DNA from: Tectiglobus sp965224045
Lineage (GTDB): Bacteria > Pseudomonadota > Alphaproteobacteria > Rhizobiales > Hyphomicrobiaceae
Assembly: GCA_965224045.1 (NCBI GenBank)
Contig: CBDCYD010000014.1
Span: forward strand, 577,283-641,282
DNA: 64,000 nt
Direction of reading: 5' to 3'
The translations under genes were made by a program, and so were the position numbers. Positions within the stretch are counted from its first letter, which is position 1, and each line of letters begins with the position of its first letter. Shown piece by piece: positions 34,326-44,191 of the stretch. The notes under the pieces were generated by a model, which saw nothing but the letters and a program-made list of their open reading frames with translations, made no database searches and was not told the DNA's origin.

Positions 34326-35597
34326 ATGACGCGATTTTCCCGACGGACGTTCAATCGGGGGCTCGGTGCAAGCGTGGCGGCCACGACGCTCGGCATGCCG
34401 TTCGTGGCGCGGGCGGCCAACCCCAAGGTTGTCGTGATCGGCGGCGGCGCGGGTGGCGGCACCGCGGCGCGCTATATTGCGAAGGATTCCAAAGGCGCGA
34501 TCGACGTGATGCTGATCGAGCCGTCGAAGACCTACTACACCTGCTTCTTTTCCAACCTCTATCTCGGAGGTTTTCGCGACTATGCCTCGATCGGGTATAC
34601 CTACGAGCGCATGGCAGCGCAGGGAGTTGCAGTCGTCCACGACTGGGCCGAGACCGTCGATCGCGACAAGAAGATGGTGCACCTGGCATCCGGCGCGAGG
34701 GTTGCTTACGACAGGCTCGTCGTCTCACCGGGGATCGACATCAAATACGACTCGGTTCCGGGCTATTCGGTCGAGGCGTCCGCGCGCATGCCGCACGCCT
34801 GGAAGTCCGGCACGCAGGTGCAGGTGCTGAAGGCGTTGGTCGAGAACATGAAGCAGGGCGGTACCTTCGTTATGGTGCCGCCGCCCAATCCTTACCGTTG
34901 CCCGCCAGGCCCCTACGAACGCATCTCGATGATCGCGCACCTGTTGAAGCAAAAGAATCCGAAGGCGAAAATCCTCGTCCTCGACCCGAAGGAGAAGTTC
35001 TCCAAGCAGGCACTCTTCCAGGAAGGCTGGGAGCGGCACTACGAGGGGATGATCGAATGGTTGCCCGCGTCGATCACCGGCGGTGTCAAGATGGTCGATG
35101 CCGGCGCGATGACGATCAAGACCGACGAGGAGACGATCAAGGCCGATGCGGCATCGGTCGTGCCGGCGCAGATAGCGGGGCGGATCGCGCACAAGGCAGG
35201 CCTGACGGATGACAGTGGCTGGTGCCCGATCATCCCAAAGACGATGCAATCGAAGCTCGATGAAAACGTCCATGTTCTCGGTGATGCGTCGGTGGCGTCG
35301 GCAATGCCGAAGTCCGGCTTTTCCGCGAACAGCCAAGCCAAGGTGGTGGCGATGGCGGTACGGGGCGCGCTGACCGGTTCGCGCACGTTCGACCCGCGCT
35401 TTGCCAACACCTGCTGGAGCCTGATTGCGACCGACGACGGCGTCAAAGTGGGTGCTGCCTACAAGGCCGGCGCGGAAAAGATCGAGGTGACCAGCAAATT
35501 CATTTCGAAGACCGGTGAAGATGATGCGCTGCGCAAGCAGACTTATGAGGAATCGGTCGGGTGGTATGAAGGTATAACCAAAGACATCTTCGGCTGA
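34326..35597 (+). CDS. fccB: FccB/SoxF, flavocytochrome c sulfide dehydrogenase flavoprotein
   Basis: A 423-residue FAD protein with a Tat signal (FSRRTFNRGLGAS), FAD motif VVVIGGGAGGGTAARYI, and the two redox cysteines expected for FccB: C192 in NPYRCPPGPYER and C363 in NTCWSLI. It oxidises sulfide to sulfur or polysulfide in the periplasm. Strong GGAGGA before the ATG. Pairs with fccA. Confidence 0.93.
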   Translation: MTRFSRRTFNRGLGASVAATTLGMPFVARAANPKVVVIGGGAGGGTAARYIAKDSKGAIDVMLIEPSKTYYTCFFSNLYLGGFRDYASIGYTYERMAAQGVAVVHDWAETVDRDKKMVHLASGARVAYDRLVVSPGIDIKYDSVPGYSVEASARMPHAWKSGTQVQVLKALVENMKQGGTFVMVPPPNPYRCPPGPYERISMIAHLLKQKNPKAKILVLDPKEKFSKQALFQEGWERHYEGMIEWLPASITGGVKMVDAGAMTIKTDEETIKADAASVVPAQIAGRIAHKAGLTDDSGWCPIIPKTMQSKLDENVHVLGDASVASAMPKSGFSANSQAKVVAMAVRGALTGSRTFDPRFANTCWSLIATDDGVKVGAAYKAGAEKIEVTSKFISKTGEDDALRKQTYEESVGWYEGITKDIFG

Positions 35598-35700
35598 TCC
35601 CGCCCGACCTTGGTATTGAGCGTGATCGAGGGGAGGCGGGCGTCTCCCGCTTTGGATGGAAATGAGCGGCAGGCGCGCGCCGCGCCCGGAGGAGGCAGGG

Positions 35701-36666
35701 ATGGTAGAGCAACTCGGGGCAGTGGCCCCGGCGGGGTTGAGCCGGCGTGAGGTGCTCGCCGGGATAGGCGGGGCTGCTGTTGCGGTAGCACTTGCAGGGT
35801 ATGCTCGTGCTGCAACGCCGAAACCATTAGCGGTCGGAACGTTCAAAGTCACGACGTTCAGCGACGGCCATCTCAATCTGCCGTCGTCGATGTTCGCGCC
35901 CAAGGCCGATGCCGGTGCCCGCGAGGCTGCGTTCAAGGCCGCGGGCCAAGGTCATGGCCAAGACGGGGGCACTATTCGTTCACCGCTCAATGTCACGCTC
36001 GTCGATACGGGTAAGGAGAAGATCCTGGTGGATGTCGGGTCCGGTTCGCGGTTCATGGATACCGCCGGCAAACTTACCGAGACGCTCGAAGAAGCGGGCG
36101 TGGAGCCCGAGAGCATCACGCATGTCATCTATACGCACGCTCATCCCGATCACGTCTGGGGAACGGTCAACGACTTCGACGAGCTGAGCTTTCCGAACGC
36201 GAAATATTTCATTTCCGAAGACGAGTGGAACTTCTGGATGGCGAAAGACGTGCTCTCCAAGCTGCCGAAGGAACGCCATGGTTTCGCGGTCGGCGCGCAG
36301 CGCAACCTGAAGGCAGCCAAGGACCAGCTCGCGACGATCAAGCCCGGGCGCGAACTGGTCGGCGGCGTCAACGTCATCGATACGTCAGGCCATACGCCGG
36401 GGCATGTGTCGCTGGAGATCGGAAAGGGAAAGGACACCGTCGTGGTGCTCGGCGATGCGCTGACGCATCCGGTGATTTCGTTTCAGCATCCCGACTGGCA
36501 ACCGGCCACGGACCAGATCCCCGATCGTGCTGTCGCCACACGCATGCGGCTGCTCGACAAACTGGCTGCGGACGGCAGTCGCCTGATCGGCTATCATCTG
36601 CCGGAGCCGGGGATGGGACGCGTCGTGCGCAAGGGCAGCGGGTTTGCATTTGCACCGCTCGCCTAG
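35701..36666 (+). CDS. soxH: SoxH-like metallo-beta-lactamase-fold hydrolase
   Basis: A 321-residue MBL protein with a Tat-type leader (LSRREVLAGIGGAAVAVAL). Unlike the protein at 21555 it keeps an intact HAHPDH metal motif, plus DTSGHTPGHVSLEIG and VVLGDALTHPV. SoxH proteins are often at the ends of sox clusters, and their substrate is not established. GGAGGAGG precedes the ATG. It follows fccB by 103 bp and may be co-transcribed. Confidence 0.85.
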   Translation: MVEQLGAVAPAGLSRREVLAGIGGAAVAVALAGYARAATPKPLAVGTFKVTTFSDGHLNLPSSMFAPKADAGAREAAFKAAGQGHGQDGGTIRSPLNVTLVDTGKEKILVDVGSGSRFMDTAGKLTETLEEAGVEPESITHVIYTHAHPDHVWGTVNDFDELSFPNAKYFISEDEWNFWMAKDVLSKLPKERHGFAVGAQRNLKAAKDQLATIKPGRELVGGVNVIDTSGHTPGHVSLEIGKGKDTVVVLGDALTHPVISFQHPDWQPATDQIPDRAVATRMRLLDKLAADGSRLIGYHLPEPGMGRVVRKGSGFAFAPLA

Positions 36667-36755
36667 GGCGAGACTTGCTGGTGCTCAAGACCCGGATCGG
36701 CGGACACCAATTCGTTGGCTGCACGTGCAATGCCACGACCCGCATTGAAATAGCG

Positions 36756-38276
36756 ATGATCGCCCGACATGGTCTCAAACTGCTGATCACGGGACTGGCT
36801 GCGGCATGCGGCCTGGTTGTCGAAATTGCGGCCGGACGCCTGATCGCACCCTACCTCGGGATGTCGCTTTACACCTGGACGGCGATCATCTCGGTCGTTC
36901 TTGCAGGGTTTTCCGTCGGCCACTGGATCGGCGGGCGGATTGCGGAGGGCGCGGCGGCGGTGGCGTTGCGGCGTGTGGCCTACAGCCTGGTGCTGGCCGG
37001 GCTGTCGACGTTGGCGACGTTGGTGCTGCTGCGGGTTGCCGCGCCGACCATCATCTCCTGGCAGGCCGGCGCGGTGATCACCACGCTGGCGGTTGCTACG
37101 GTGTTGTTTTTCCTGCCCAGCGTATTTGTCGGCGTGCCCTCGCCTGTGCTGACGAAAATCGCCGTGGACGAAGACCCGCCGGGCGAAATCGGCCGGACCA
37201 TCGGTGCGTTCTATGCGATCGGTGCGGTCGGCAGCATCGTCGGGACGCTGGCTGCCGGCTATGTTTTCATTTCATGGCTCGGGACGACGGCGACGCTGCT
37301 CGTCGTGGCCGTCACATATCTGGTGCTTGCCGCGATGGCGTTTTGGCTCGAGCGGCAGCAGCCGGCGCATGCGGGGATTGCCGTGACGGTCGTAGCCTGC
37401 CTGATCGGCCTGGCGCTGATCGGTGGCGTCGGTGCGCGCGTCAAAGCCTTCCACGATCCGTGTCGCGTGGCGAGCAACTACTATTGCATTCGCGTGGTCG
37501 ACGTCTCGCAGCAATTCGATCAGCCGGCGCGGGCGATGATCCTCGACCATCTGGGTCACGGGATCAATCTGCGCGATGACCCGCAAAAGCTGGTGTCGCC
37601 CTATGTCGAACTGCAGGACAGTCTGGCGCGCATCCACAGCGGGCGGCGCACGCCGTTCAAAGCGTTCTTCATTGGCGGCGGAGCCTACACGCTGCCGCGA
37701 GCCTGGGCGGCGGCGCGGCCGGATGCGCAAATTATCGTCGCGGAGATCGATCCCGCGGTAACGGGAACCGCGCGCCGCACGCTTTGGCTTCGCCCGTCGA
37801 ACAAGATCACGAGCATACACGCCGATGCGCGCGTTGCGCTTACGGAGCAGCCGGCTGGCGCATTTGATGTCGTCGTCGGGGATGCCTTTCATGACATCGT
37901 CATTCCGGCTCATCTGGTGACCGACGAGTTCTTTCGCCTGGTCGCCGCGCGGCTTGGCGATGACGGGATCTATCTGATGAACGTCGTCGATGATCGTGAC
38001 CGGCCGCGGTTGGTCCTATCGATCGCGAAGGCGTTGGCAGTACACTTCAAGGTGGTCGAGATCTGGCGCGCGGACCAGAGCGGCAGGCGGGCGACATTCG
38101 TTCTCGCAGGCCTACAAGCTGCGACGCCCTACAAGCGGATTGCCGCGCGCAACACGCCCGGCACGACGTTCTCGCGCGTCGAGGAGAAGGCGCGGGCTGC
38201 ATGGGCGAAGGCGCTGCGTCCGGTGCTGCTCAGGGATGACTTCGCGCCCGTCGACCGTCTGATCGGCGTGGAGTGA
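36756..38276 (+). CDS. Membrane spermidine-synthase-like protein (fused MFS-like and methyltransferase-like domains)
   Basis: A 506-residue protein. The first 230 residues form about seven membrane helices (PSPVLTKIAVDEDPPGEIGRTIGAFYAIGAVGS is typical), and the rest is a spermidine-synthase-like Rossmann domain (FFIGGGAYTLPRAWAAARP, EIDPAVT, VVVGDAFHDIVIP). Such fused 'spermidine synthase' membrane proteins are widespread and uncharacterised; true aminopropyl transfer is not shown. The start has only a weak Shine-Dalgarno. Confidence 0.75.
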   Translation: MIARHGLKLLITGLAAACGLVVEIAAGRLIAPYLGMSLYTWTAIISVVLAGFSVGHWIGGRIAEGAAAVALRRVAYSLVLAGLSTLATLVLLRVAAPTIISWQAGAVITTLAVATVLFFLPSVFVGVPSPVLTKIAVDEDPPGEIGRTIGAFYAIGAVGSIVGTLAAGYVFISWLGTTATLLVVAVTYLVLAAMAFWLERQQPAHAGIAVTVVACLIGLALIGGVGARVKAFHDPCRVASNYYCIRVVDVSQQFDQPARAMILDHLGHGINLRDDPQKLVSPYVELQDSLARIHSGRRTPFKAFFIGGGAYTLPRAWAAARPDAQIIVAEIDPAVTGTARRTLWLRPSNKITSIHADARVALTEQPAGAFDVVVGDAFHDIVIPAHLVTDEFFRLVAARLGDDGIYLMNVVDDRDRPRLVLSIAKALAVHFKVVEIWRADQSGRRATFVLAGLQAATPYKRIAARNTPGTTFSRVEEKARAAWAKALRPVLLRDDFAPVDRLIGVE

Positions 38277-38384
38277 GGGTTGGTGCAGGCGTGCAGTGAC
38301 CCGATGCGCCTTGCAAACATTGTTGCAGTGGCCGAGCAGTGTGCTAGCTAGGCTCCGGTCAAGCGTTGCCGGGGCGTCCTCAAC

Positions 38385-39962
38385 TTGCTGTTCAATTCCG
38401 TTAGCTTTTACCTGGTTTTCCTGCCCGTTACGCTCGCTCTCTTCCTGCTGTTGCGACGAAGCGGGATGTTGTGGGCCGTTCAGGCATTTCTCATAGCTGC
38501 TTCGCTTGTATTCTACTCCGGGCACGGTTTTGAATTCTTGGGCCTGCTCGTTGGGAGTGTTCTGTCAACATGGATCGTGTCGCATCTCATCGCTGGGCTC
38601 GATCGGATAGGAAACAGGCGGTCGGCGGGGGCGGTAACGGGAATTGCCGTTATTTCTCATCTGGTTCTGATCGGGTACTTCAAGTATCGGAATTTCTTCG
38701 CAGAGACGGCAATGTCATTGGCTGGAGAGTCAGTCCAACTCCCGCCTGTGGTATTACCGCTTGCAATTTCCTTTTTTACATTTCAGCAGATCGGGTATTT
38801 GGCTGATGTTTACGGGCGCAAAATATCAGTGCCTTCGAACCCACTGGACTTCATTCTGTTCGTGACGTTCTTCCCCCAACTCATTGCCGGACCGATAACG
38901 CTCTATCAGGAACTGCAACCACAGTTTGCGACCAGGCTCCTCAAGGCGGATTTTTCCCGGTACCTCATCATTGGTGCGGCGGTATTTTCTATCGGGCTGG
39001 CCAAGAAGGTCGGAATTGCAGATCAGGCGGCATATCACGCGAGCCTGGTGTTCAACGCCGCCGACAAGGGGTTAGCGGTCTCGTTCTATGATGCTTGGCT
39101 CGGGGCGCTGGCATACACGACTCAAATTTACTTCGATTTTTCTGGTTACAGCGATATGGCTTGCGGTCTTGCGCTGATGTTTGGCCTGCGCATTCCGATG
39201 AATTTCTTTTCGCCGTAGAAGGCGGCGTCAATTGACGAGTTCTGGCGCCGTTGGCACATCTCGCTGTCCCGGTTCCTGCGTGACTACGTTTATATTCCGC
39301 TCGGCGGAAACAGATGCGGTCCACGACGGACGATGTTCAATCTGATGGCCACGATGCTGATCGGTGGGCTATGGCACGGAGCCGCGTGGACCTTCGTGTT
39401 TTGGGGAGGGCTGCACGGACTTTATCTCGCCATCGCCGCGTGGTGGAAGGCTGCGGCTGATAGACGGAACTGGCAATTGCCCCCGTATGTCGGCTGGCTT
39501 GTGACCTTTCTTGCCGTCGTTGTCGCGTGGGTCTTCTTCAGGGCTACGACGTTTTCGGGTGCATCAACAATTCTTGCCGCGATGTTTGCAATCGGGGATG
39601 CAGACATTCCCTCGAGGTCGGCGAGTTTCATGTCCATGGCGGTGGCTGACAACAACGTTGCGGGACCCTGGATCGTCGTCATCGGTCTGCTCATTGCCGT
39701 GACCGCGCCCAACGTCTATCAGTTGTTTCGAAGGTTCCGCCCGGCCCTTGACATTTATGGCCATGTTCGACCGCGGAAGCGTGCCCGCAAGCCTGCGGAT
39801 ATCCATCAGCGACGACCAAAATCAATCGGCTGGTTTGCCGTTCCAAGGTCGCAATTGGTCCCGTTGGCTATGGCCGTGGCTGTTCTCTTGATTGTGGCGA
39901 TGGCTACGTTTTGGCAGTCGAGAGGTGGAAGTTACAGCGAGTTCATCTACTTTAACTTCTAG
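38385..39962 (+). pseudogene. MBOAT O-acyltransferase interrupted by an in-frame amber codon
   Basis: Codons 1-277 and 279-525 form one continuous MBOAT (AlgI-like) membrane acyltransferase in a single frame, split by TAG at 39216-39218. The break falls in NFFSP-*-KAASIDEFWRRWHISLSRFLRDY, where relatives have Tyr (SPYKA). The second part contains the catalytic His in GGLWHGAAWTFVFWG. The start is TTG in LLFNSVSFYLVF, matching the MLFNS start of the family. MBOAT proteins move acyl groups to extracellular polysaccharide. A single base change explains the stop; it may be a pseudogene, a sequencing error or suppressed. Confidence 0.82.
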
Positions 39963-39976
39963 AGACAGCTGACCCG

Positions 39977-41212
39977 ATGTCATTACATAGAAATAAGAAG
40001 AATGGTGAAATGCGTGCAATGCCGGCATGGCGTTTCCGGCCGCGCAGGTTCTGGCGGATGCCAATGCTGGTTCTCGTCGTTCCCACAGGCATTTTTGCCT
40101 GTGTTATTATGGCCTTGCTCGCAGCTTTTATTTTTATTGGAGAAGTGTCGGGAGATGGCTTCCGTGTCCGCCAGCAGGACTGGCTGAACGCAACCTACCA
40201 TTCGCCATACATCGAGCTCATTTCCTACAAGGAGGCGATGCTGCGGTATCATGCACCTGAGGTTGCCGTTATCGGGACCAGCCGAGCAGGATCCTTTGGC
40301 AAAGCGTTCTTCGACAAGCCTTTCGTGAATCTGCAGTCGACGGTCGACAGCCCGCGCGATCTCGGGGAGTTCGTTGAGCGAAATCTCACCTCTGGCAGGC
40401 GCGTCGAGCATTTGCTGATCGCAGCCGAGGTTTGGTGGTTCGCTGACGATCCTAGCGAGGGTTTGAAGCGGAAACCTGGACGTAGCACCGAGCAGAAGTT
40501 CTTAGCGAATGTAAACCATCTGCTGCTGCACCGGAAAGGTATTGAGCGCCTGATGGCGATCTGGAGCGCGATCAATGACCAGCCCTTTGGCACGTTTATG
40601 GGTATTCACGGCCTCATCCGTCGCGAAGGATTTAGCCAGTACGGCTCTTATCACTACGAACAGATTGTCACCGGGAGACGGCGCAGTCCTGACTACAAGT
40701 TCAATTTCTCGCTGACCAAACTGGCTGCCGGTGAGCACCGCTTCAAGACCGGCACCGCGCTCAACATGTTGCGCTTTGAACAATTCATGCAGGCCTTGCG
40801 CCGGCTCGAGCAATTGGGCGTGGCCTTCACTGTCATTCTACCGCCGTATGCACCGTCCGTAGCATCCAGGATGTCGAGCGAGCGGTTCCGCCATATTCCC
40901 CAACTCGTTGCGGCGTTGCGAAAGGAGGGGGTTGCAGTCTTCGATTTCACCAGGCCTTCTGAATTAGGCGATGACGACTGCGAATACATCGACGGATTTC
41001 ATGGCGGCGATGTCGTCTATGCCCGAATGCTGGCAATTGTCGCACGGGCTAGGCCTCAGCTGCGAGCTTACGTTGATCTGCGCCTGTTGGACGAGATATC
41101 GGACCGCCATCGCGGCTCGGCGGCCTGGTCCCGCCGAACGACTGAACCAGAAATCGATTTTCTGGAACTGGGTTGCCAGCGACCGCAAAAATTCGCCGCC
41201 GTTTTGGAATGA
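39977..41212 (+). CDS. SGNH-like exported partner of MBOAT (AlgX/AlgJ-like role)
   Basis: A 411-residue protein with one N-terminal membrane anchor (about residues 29-56) and an SGNH-hydrolase-like periplasmic domain: block-I-like motif VIGTSRAGSF and a C-terminal Asp/His motif DGFHGGDVVYARM. It is intact although its MBOAT partner upstream (14 bp) has an amber codon. Together they would acetylate a surface polysaccharide. Base composition is AT-richer than neighbours. The last 40 residues look unlike the family and may come from an inserted or scarred sequence next to the tRNA. Confidence 0.6.
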   Translation: MSLHRNKKNGEMRAMPAWRFRPRRFWRMPMLVLVVPTGIFACVIMALLAAFIFIGEVSGDGFRVRQQDWLNATYHSPYIELISYKEAMLRYHAPEVAVIGTSRAGSFGKAFFDKPFVNLQSTVDSPRDLGEFVERNLTSGRRVEHLLIAAEVWWFADDPSEGLKRKPGRSTEQKFLANVNHLLLHRKGIERLMAIWSAINDQPFGTFMGIHGLIRREGFSQYGSYHYEQIVTGRRRSPDYKFNFSLTKLAAGEHRFKTGTALNMLRFEQFMQALRRLEQLGVAFTVILPPYAPSVASRMSSERFRHIPQLVAALRKEGVAVFDFTRPSELGDDDCEYIDGFHGGDVVYARMLAIVARARPQLRAYVDLRLLDEISDRHRGSAAWSRRTTEPEIDFLELGCQRPQKFAAVLE

Positions 41213-41319
41213 GCCGGTTTTCGGATGATCGAGAACGGGTGTGGGAGCCCCGGCTGCCGGGAACTGTCCCGTCAAAACCGACAATGTTCTGGAAGTGTCA
41301 TGGTGATCTAGAAGTGTCA

Positions 41320-41395
41320 TGGTGGAGCCGAGGGGAATCGAACCCCTGACCTCAGCAGTGCGATTGCTGCGCTCTCCCAACTGAGCTACGGCCCC
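41320..41395 (-). tRNA. tRNA-Ala (anticodon CGC)
   Basis: Read on the minus strand: acceptor GGGGCCG pairs with CGGCTCC, D-stem GCTC/GAGC, anticodon stem CAGCA/TGCTG with loop ATCGCAC (anticodon CGC, codon GCG), T-arm AGGGG-TTCGATT-CCCCT, and encoded ACCA. 76 nt with CCA; all stems pair. Confidence 0.95.
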
Positions 41396-41633
41396 GGCCG
41401 ATGCGATCCGTTGCAATCCGGTTTCGGGCGGCGGGCGCGGATCGAGCCCGGTCCGCGACGGGAGGTGCATATAGTGTCGCAGGCCGTGGAAAGTCAAGGA
41501 ATGCGGCATGACGGCCGGGACCACGGTATGATACGTCGCGAATCAGTTGCGCGGGATTGCGGCGGTCGACGCCGGCGTGCACCCGCACGTTGCCGCGTTC
41601 GCCTGTGTCAACACCGACCGCCGAGAGCACGTT

Positions 41634-41924
41634 ATGATCGAACTCCTGCGCTTCATTAGCTACCTGATCACGCTCTATACCTATGTGGTGATCGCGGCGG
41701 TGGTGTTTTCGTGGCTGGTCGCCTTCAACGTGATCAACCCGCACAACAATTTTGTGCGGGCGATCTGGCAGGGGCTCAATGCGTTGACCGAGCCACTGCT
41801 GCGGCCGATCCGCCGCCTGATGCCGGACCTCGGCGGGATCGATATCTCGCCAATCATCCTGCTGCTCGCCTGCATGTTCGTGCAGACCGTCGTGCTGCCG
41901 AACATCGCCAAGGCCTTCATCTAG
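41634..41924 (+). CDS. YggT family membrane protein
   Basis: A 96-residue protein with two hydrophobic segments and the family motif NPHNNFVRAIWQGLNALTEPLLRPIRRLMP. YggT proteins are small inner-membrane proteins of uncertain role (osmotic tolerance, FtsZ-linked in some bacteria). The ATG abuts no strong Shine-Dalgarno. It is directly followed by a DUF167 gene, a common pair. Confidence 0.88.
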   Translation: MIELLRFISYLITLYTYVVIAAVVFSWLVAFNVINPHNNFVRAIWQGLNALTEPLLRPIRRLMPDLGGIDISPIILLLACMFVQTVVLPNIAKAFI

Positions 41925-42266
41925 ATGTCGCCCGGCGGGCCGGGCGACCGAGCACCGGCCAGCGTCGTTGTCGGGCGGTCGGACGACGGGATCGTTATCC
42001 GTGTACGGCTGACACCGAAATCATCGCGTGACGATGTCACCGGACAGATTGCGACGGCGGACGGGCCGGCGCTGCAGACGCGCGTGCGCGCCCGGCCCAG
42101 CGACAACGCCGCCAACACCGCGCTCATCGCGCTGCTCGCCAAGGCCTTCCGCGTTGCGAAGTCGTCCGTCACGATCGTCGGAGGGCACAAGTCGCGCGTC
42201 AAGCTGGTGGCGATCGACGGTGATCCGGACCAGTTGCGCGATCGTGTTGCGGAAATTGCCGGATAG
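41925..42266 (+). CDS. DUF167 (YggU) family protein
   Basis: A 113-residue protein matching DUF167: VRLTPKSSRDDV, RVRARPSDNAANTALIALLAKAF and GGHKSRVKLVAI. Function unknown. The ATG immediately follows the YggT stop codon, so translation is coupled. The N-terminal 20 residues vary in the family. Confidence 0.88.
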   Translation: MSPGGPGDRAPASVVVGRSDDGIVIRVRLTPKSSRDDVTGQIATADGPALQTRVRARPSDNAANTALIALLAKAFRVAKSSVTIVGGHKSRVKLVAIDGDPDQLRDRVAEIAG

Positions 42267-42294
42267 TCGCGGTCGGTCGCGGTGGCGGCGGTGA

Positions 42295-42591
42295 TCAGCC
42301 GTCGTAGCCTTCGATGACGACCAGATAGCCGTTCGAGGCTTCTTCGCGGATTGCTTTGGCGGCCTGGTACTCCGGGCTGTCATAACACTCCTTGGCGACG
42401 GCGTAGCTGTCGAACTCAATGACGACGTGACGTGCGTAAGGCTGGTTGCCCTCCATCACGGTGTGCTCGCCGCCGCGTATGACAAAGCGGCCGCCGTATT
42501 TGGCAAACGCCGCGGCGTTGGCGGTGACGTAGTCCTTGTAGCGTTCCGGATCCGTGACTTCGACGTGCGCGATCCAATATCCTTTGGCCAT
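42295..42591 (-). CDS. DUF1330 family protein
   Basis: A 98-residue DUF1330 protein (dimeric alpha-beta barrel): GYWIAHVEVTDPERYKDY, KYGGRFVIRGG and FDSYAVAKECYDSPEYQAA. Function unknown. The ATG at 42591 has GGAG upstream and matches the family N-terminus; a longer frame to 42627 is not needed. Convergent to DUF167. Confidence 0.87.
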   Translation of the reverse strand: MAKGYWIAHVEVTDPERYKDYVTANAAAFAKYGGRFVIRGGEHTVMEGNQPYARHVVIEFDSYAVAKECYDSPEYQAAKAIREEASNGYLVVIEGYDG

Positions 42592-42850
42592 GGCTGATCT
42601 CCGCTGTTGATCGCGCCAGTCTGGCATGCGCCTGGCGTCAGCGAAAGGTGATGACGGGCCGTGGCCGAAGCGACCAGGCGGGGGCGCCGGTAAGGTGACG
42701 GATGGTCTCAGGAGCTGCGATCACATCCGTACTTTGTGGCCGAAACCCGGGGCGCGTACCCGTTTTGTTGCCTTTCGCACTTGGCTCTGTCGCAACACTG
42801 TGATTTCCTAGTATTACTTTAGGCTAACGTCTGAAACTCCGGGGAAATGA

Positions 42851-43717
42851 ATGCGATACGAAGCGCCCGAAACGCTCGACGCAGCCGTGCGGCTGTTGTC
42901 GTCTGAATCCGGGCTGGCCAAAGTGCTGGCCGGCGGCACGGATCTCCTGGTTCAACTCAAGACCGACCTGATCGAGCCCGATCTGATCGTCGACATCAAG
43001 GGCATCGCGGATGTGCGCTCGATATCCGGCGACGGTGCCAGTGGCTACAGGATCGGTGCCGCGGTTACCGGTGCGGAACTCGAAGAGCACGCGACTTTGA
43101 AGAGCGATTGGCCCGGTATCGTCGAAGGTGCCAATCTGATCGGCTCGACGCAGATTCAAGGCCGCGCCACCATGGGCGGCAACTTGTGCAACGGCTCGCC
43201 GGCGGCCGACAGTGTGCCCGCTCTCATTGCAGCCGGCGCGCACGCGACCATCGCCGGGCCGAACGGTACGCGCGAGGTGCTCGTCAAGGATGTCATAGTC
43301 GGGCCGCGGAAGCTGTCGATCGGGTCGGACGAATTCGTGGTGTCGTTCACCCTGCCGGCGCGCAAGGCGCACGCGGCCGATGCCTACCTGCGGTTCATTC
43401 CGCGAACGGAGATGGACATCGCAGTGGTAGGTGCGGGCGTCAATGTCGAGACCGACGGCTCGGGAAAGATCACCGCTGCAAGTGTGGCTCTCGGTGCGGT
43501 TGCTCCGACGCCGTTGCTGGTTGAGGCGGCCGGCAACGCGTTGGTCGGTTCATCGCTCGACAAGGCGGCGCTGGAAGCGCTCGATGCTGCTGCGCAGGCC
43601 GCGTGCAATCCGATCGACGACAAGCGCGGGACGATCGAGTACCGCACCAAAGTCGCCGGCGTCATCGCGCGCCGCACCGCTGAAATCGCCTATGAGCGCG
43701 CGAGGGCCATGTCATGA
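42851..43717 (+). CDS. Xanthine-dehydrogenase-family FAD-binding subunit (CoxM type)
   Basis: A 288-residue FAD subunit: AGGTDLLVQLKTDLIEPDLIVDI near the N-terminus and TMGGNLCNGSPAADSVPALIA in the middle bind FAD. It passes electrons from the [2Fe-2S] subunit to a quinone, NAD or another acceptor. It is the first gene of a three-gene operon; its stop overlaps the next start (ATGA). Confidence 0.92.
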   Translation: MRYEAPETLDAAVRLLSSESGLAKVLAGGTDLLVQLKTDLIEPDLIVDIKGIADVRSISGDGASGYRIGAAVTGAELEEHATLKSDWPGIVEGANLIGSTQIQGRATMGGNLCNGSPAADSVPALIAAGAHATIAGPNGTREVLVKDVIVGPRKLSIGSDEFVVSFTLPARKAHAADAYLRFIPRTEMDIAVVGAGVNVETDGSGKITAASVALGAVAPTPLLVEAAGNALVGSSLDKAALEALDAAAQAACNPIDDKRGTIEYRTKVAGVIARRTAEIAYERARAMS

Positions 43718-44187
43718 AACACCACATTTCTTTCAACGTGAACGGCGATCCCATTGAAGTGCTGTGCGAGACGGAGCAGACCCTGCTCGACGTCTTGCGA
43801 GATGAACTCGACATGACCGGTACAAAGGAAGGTTGCGGCACCGGCGACTGCGGCGCCTGCAGTGTTACCGTCGACGGCCGGCTGGTCTGTTCCTGTCTGA
43901 TGCTTGGTACCGAGATGAACGGCAAGAATGTCGAAACCATCGAGGGCATGGCGGATGGCGACAAGCTGCATCCGCTACAGCAGAAGTTTCTCGAGCATGC
44001 CGCGTTGCAGTGCGGAGTGTGCACGCCCGGTTTCCTAGTGGCTGCGAAGAACCTGCTCGAGCGCAATCCCAATCCCACGGAAACCGAAGTGCGCTACTGG
44101 CTGGCAGGAAACCTGTGCCGCTGTACCGGGTACGACAAGATCATTCGCGCCGTGATGGATACGGCTGCCGAGATGAGAGGAGCCTGA
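43714..44187 (+). CDS. [2Fe-2S] subunit of xanthine-dehydrogenase-family enzyme (CoxS type)
   Basis: A 157-residue protein with two [2Fe-2S] centres: CGTGDCGACSVTVDGRLVCSC (plant-type) and CGVCTPG...NLCRCTGY (alpha-helical). It overlaps coxM-like by 4 bp and is followed 4 bp later by the molybdenum subunit, all features of CoxMSL-type operons. Confidence 0.94.
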   Translation: MKHHISFNVNGDPIEVLCETEQTLLDVLRDELDMTGTKEGCGTGDCGACSVTVDGRLVCSCLMLGTEMNGKNVETIEGMADGDKLHPLQQKFLEHAALQCGVCTPGFLVAAKNLLERNPNPTETEVRYWLAGNLCRCTGYDKIIRAVMDTAAEMRGA

Positions 44188-44191
44188 TCGC

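Noticed and set aside
40971..41228. An 85-residue frame at the end of the SGNH gene, first read as a transposase remnant
   Set aside because: No catalytic motif; the overlapping SGNH frame is better supported. Kept only as part of the scar idea.
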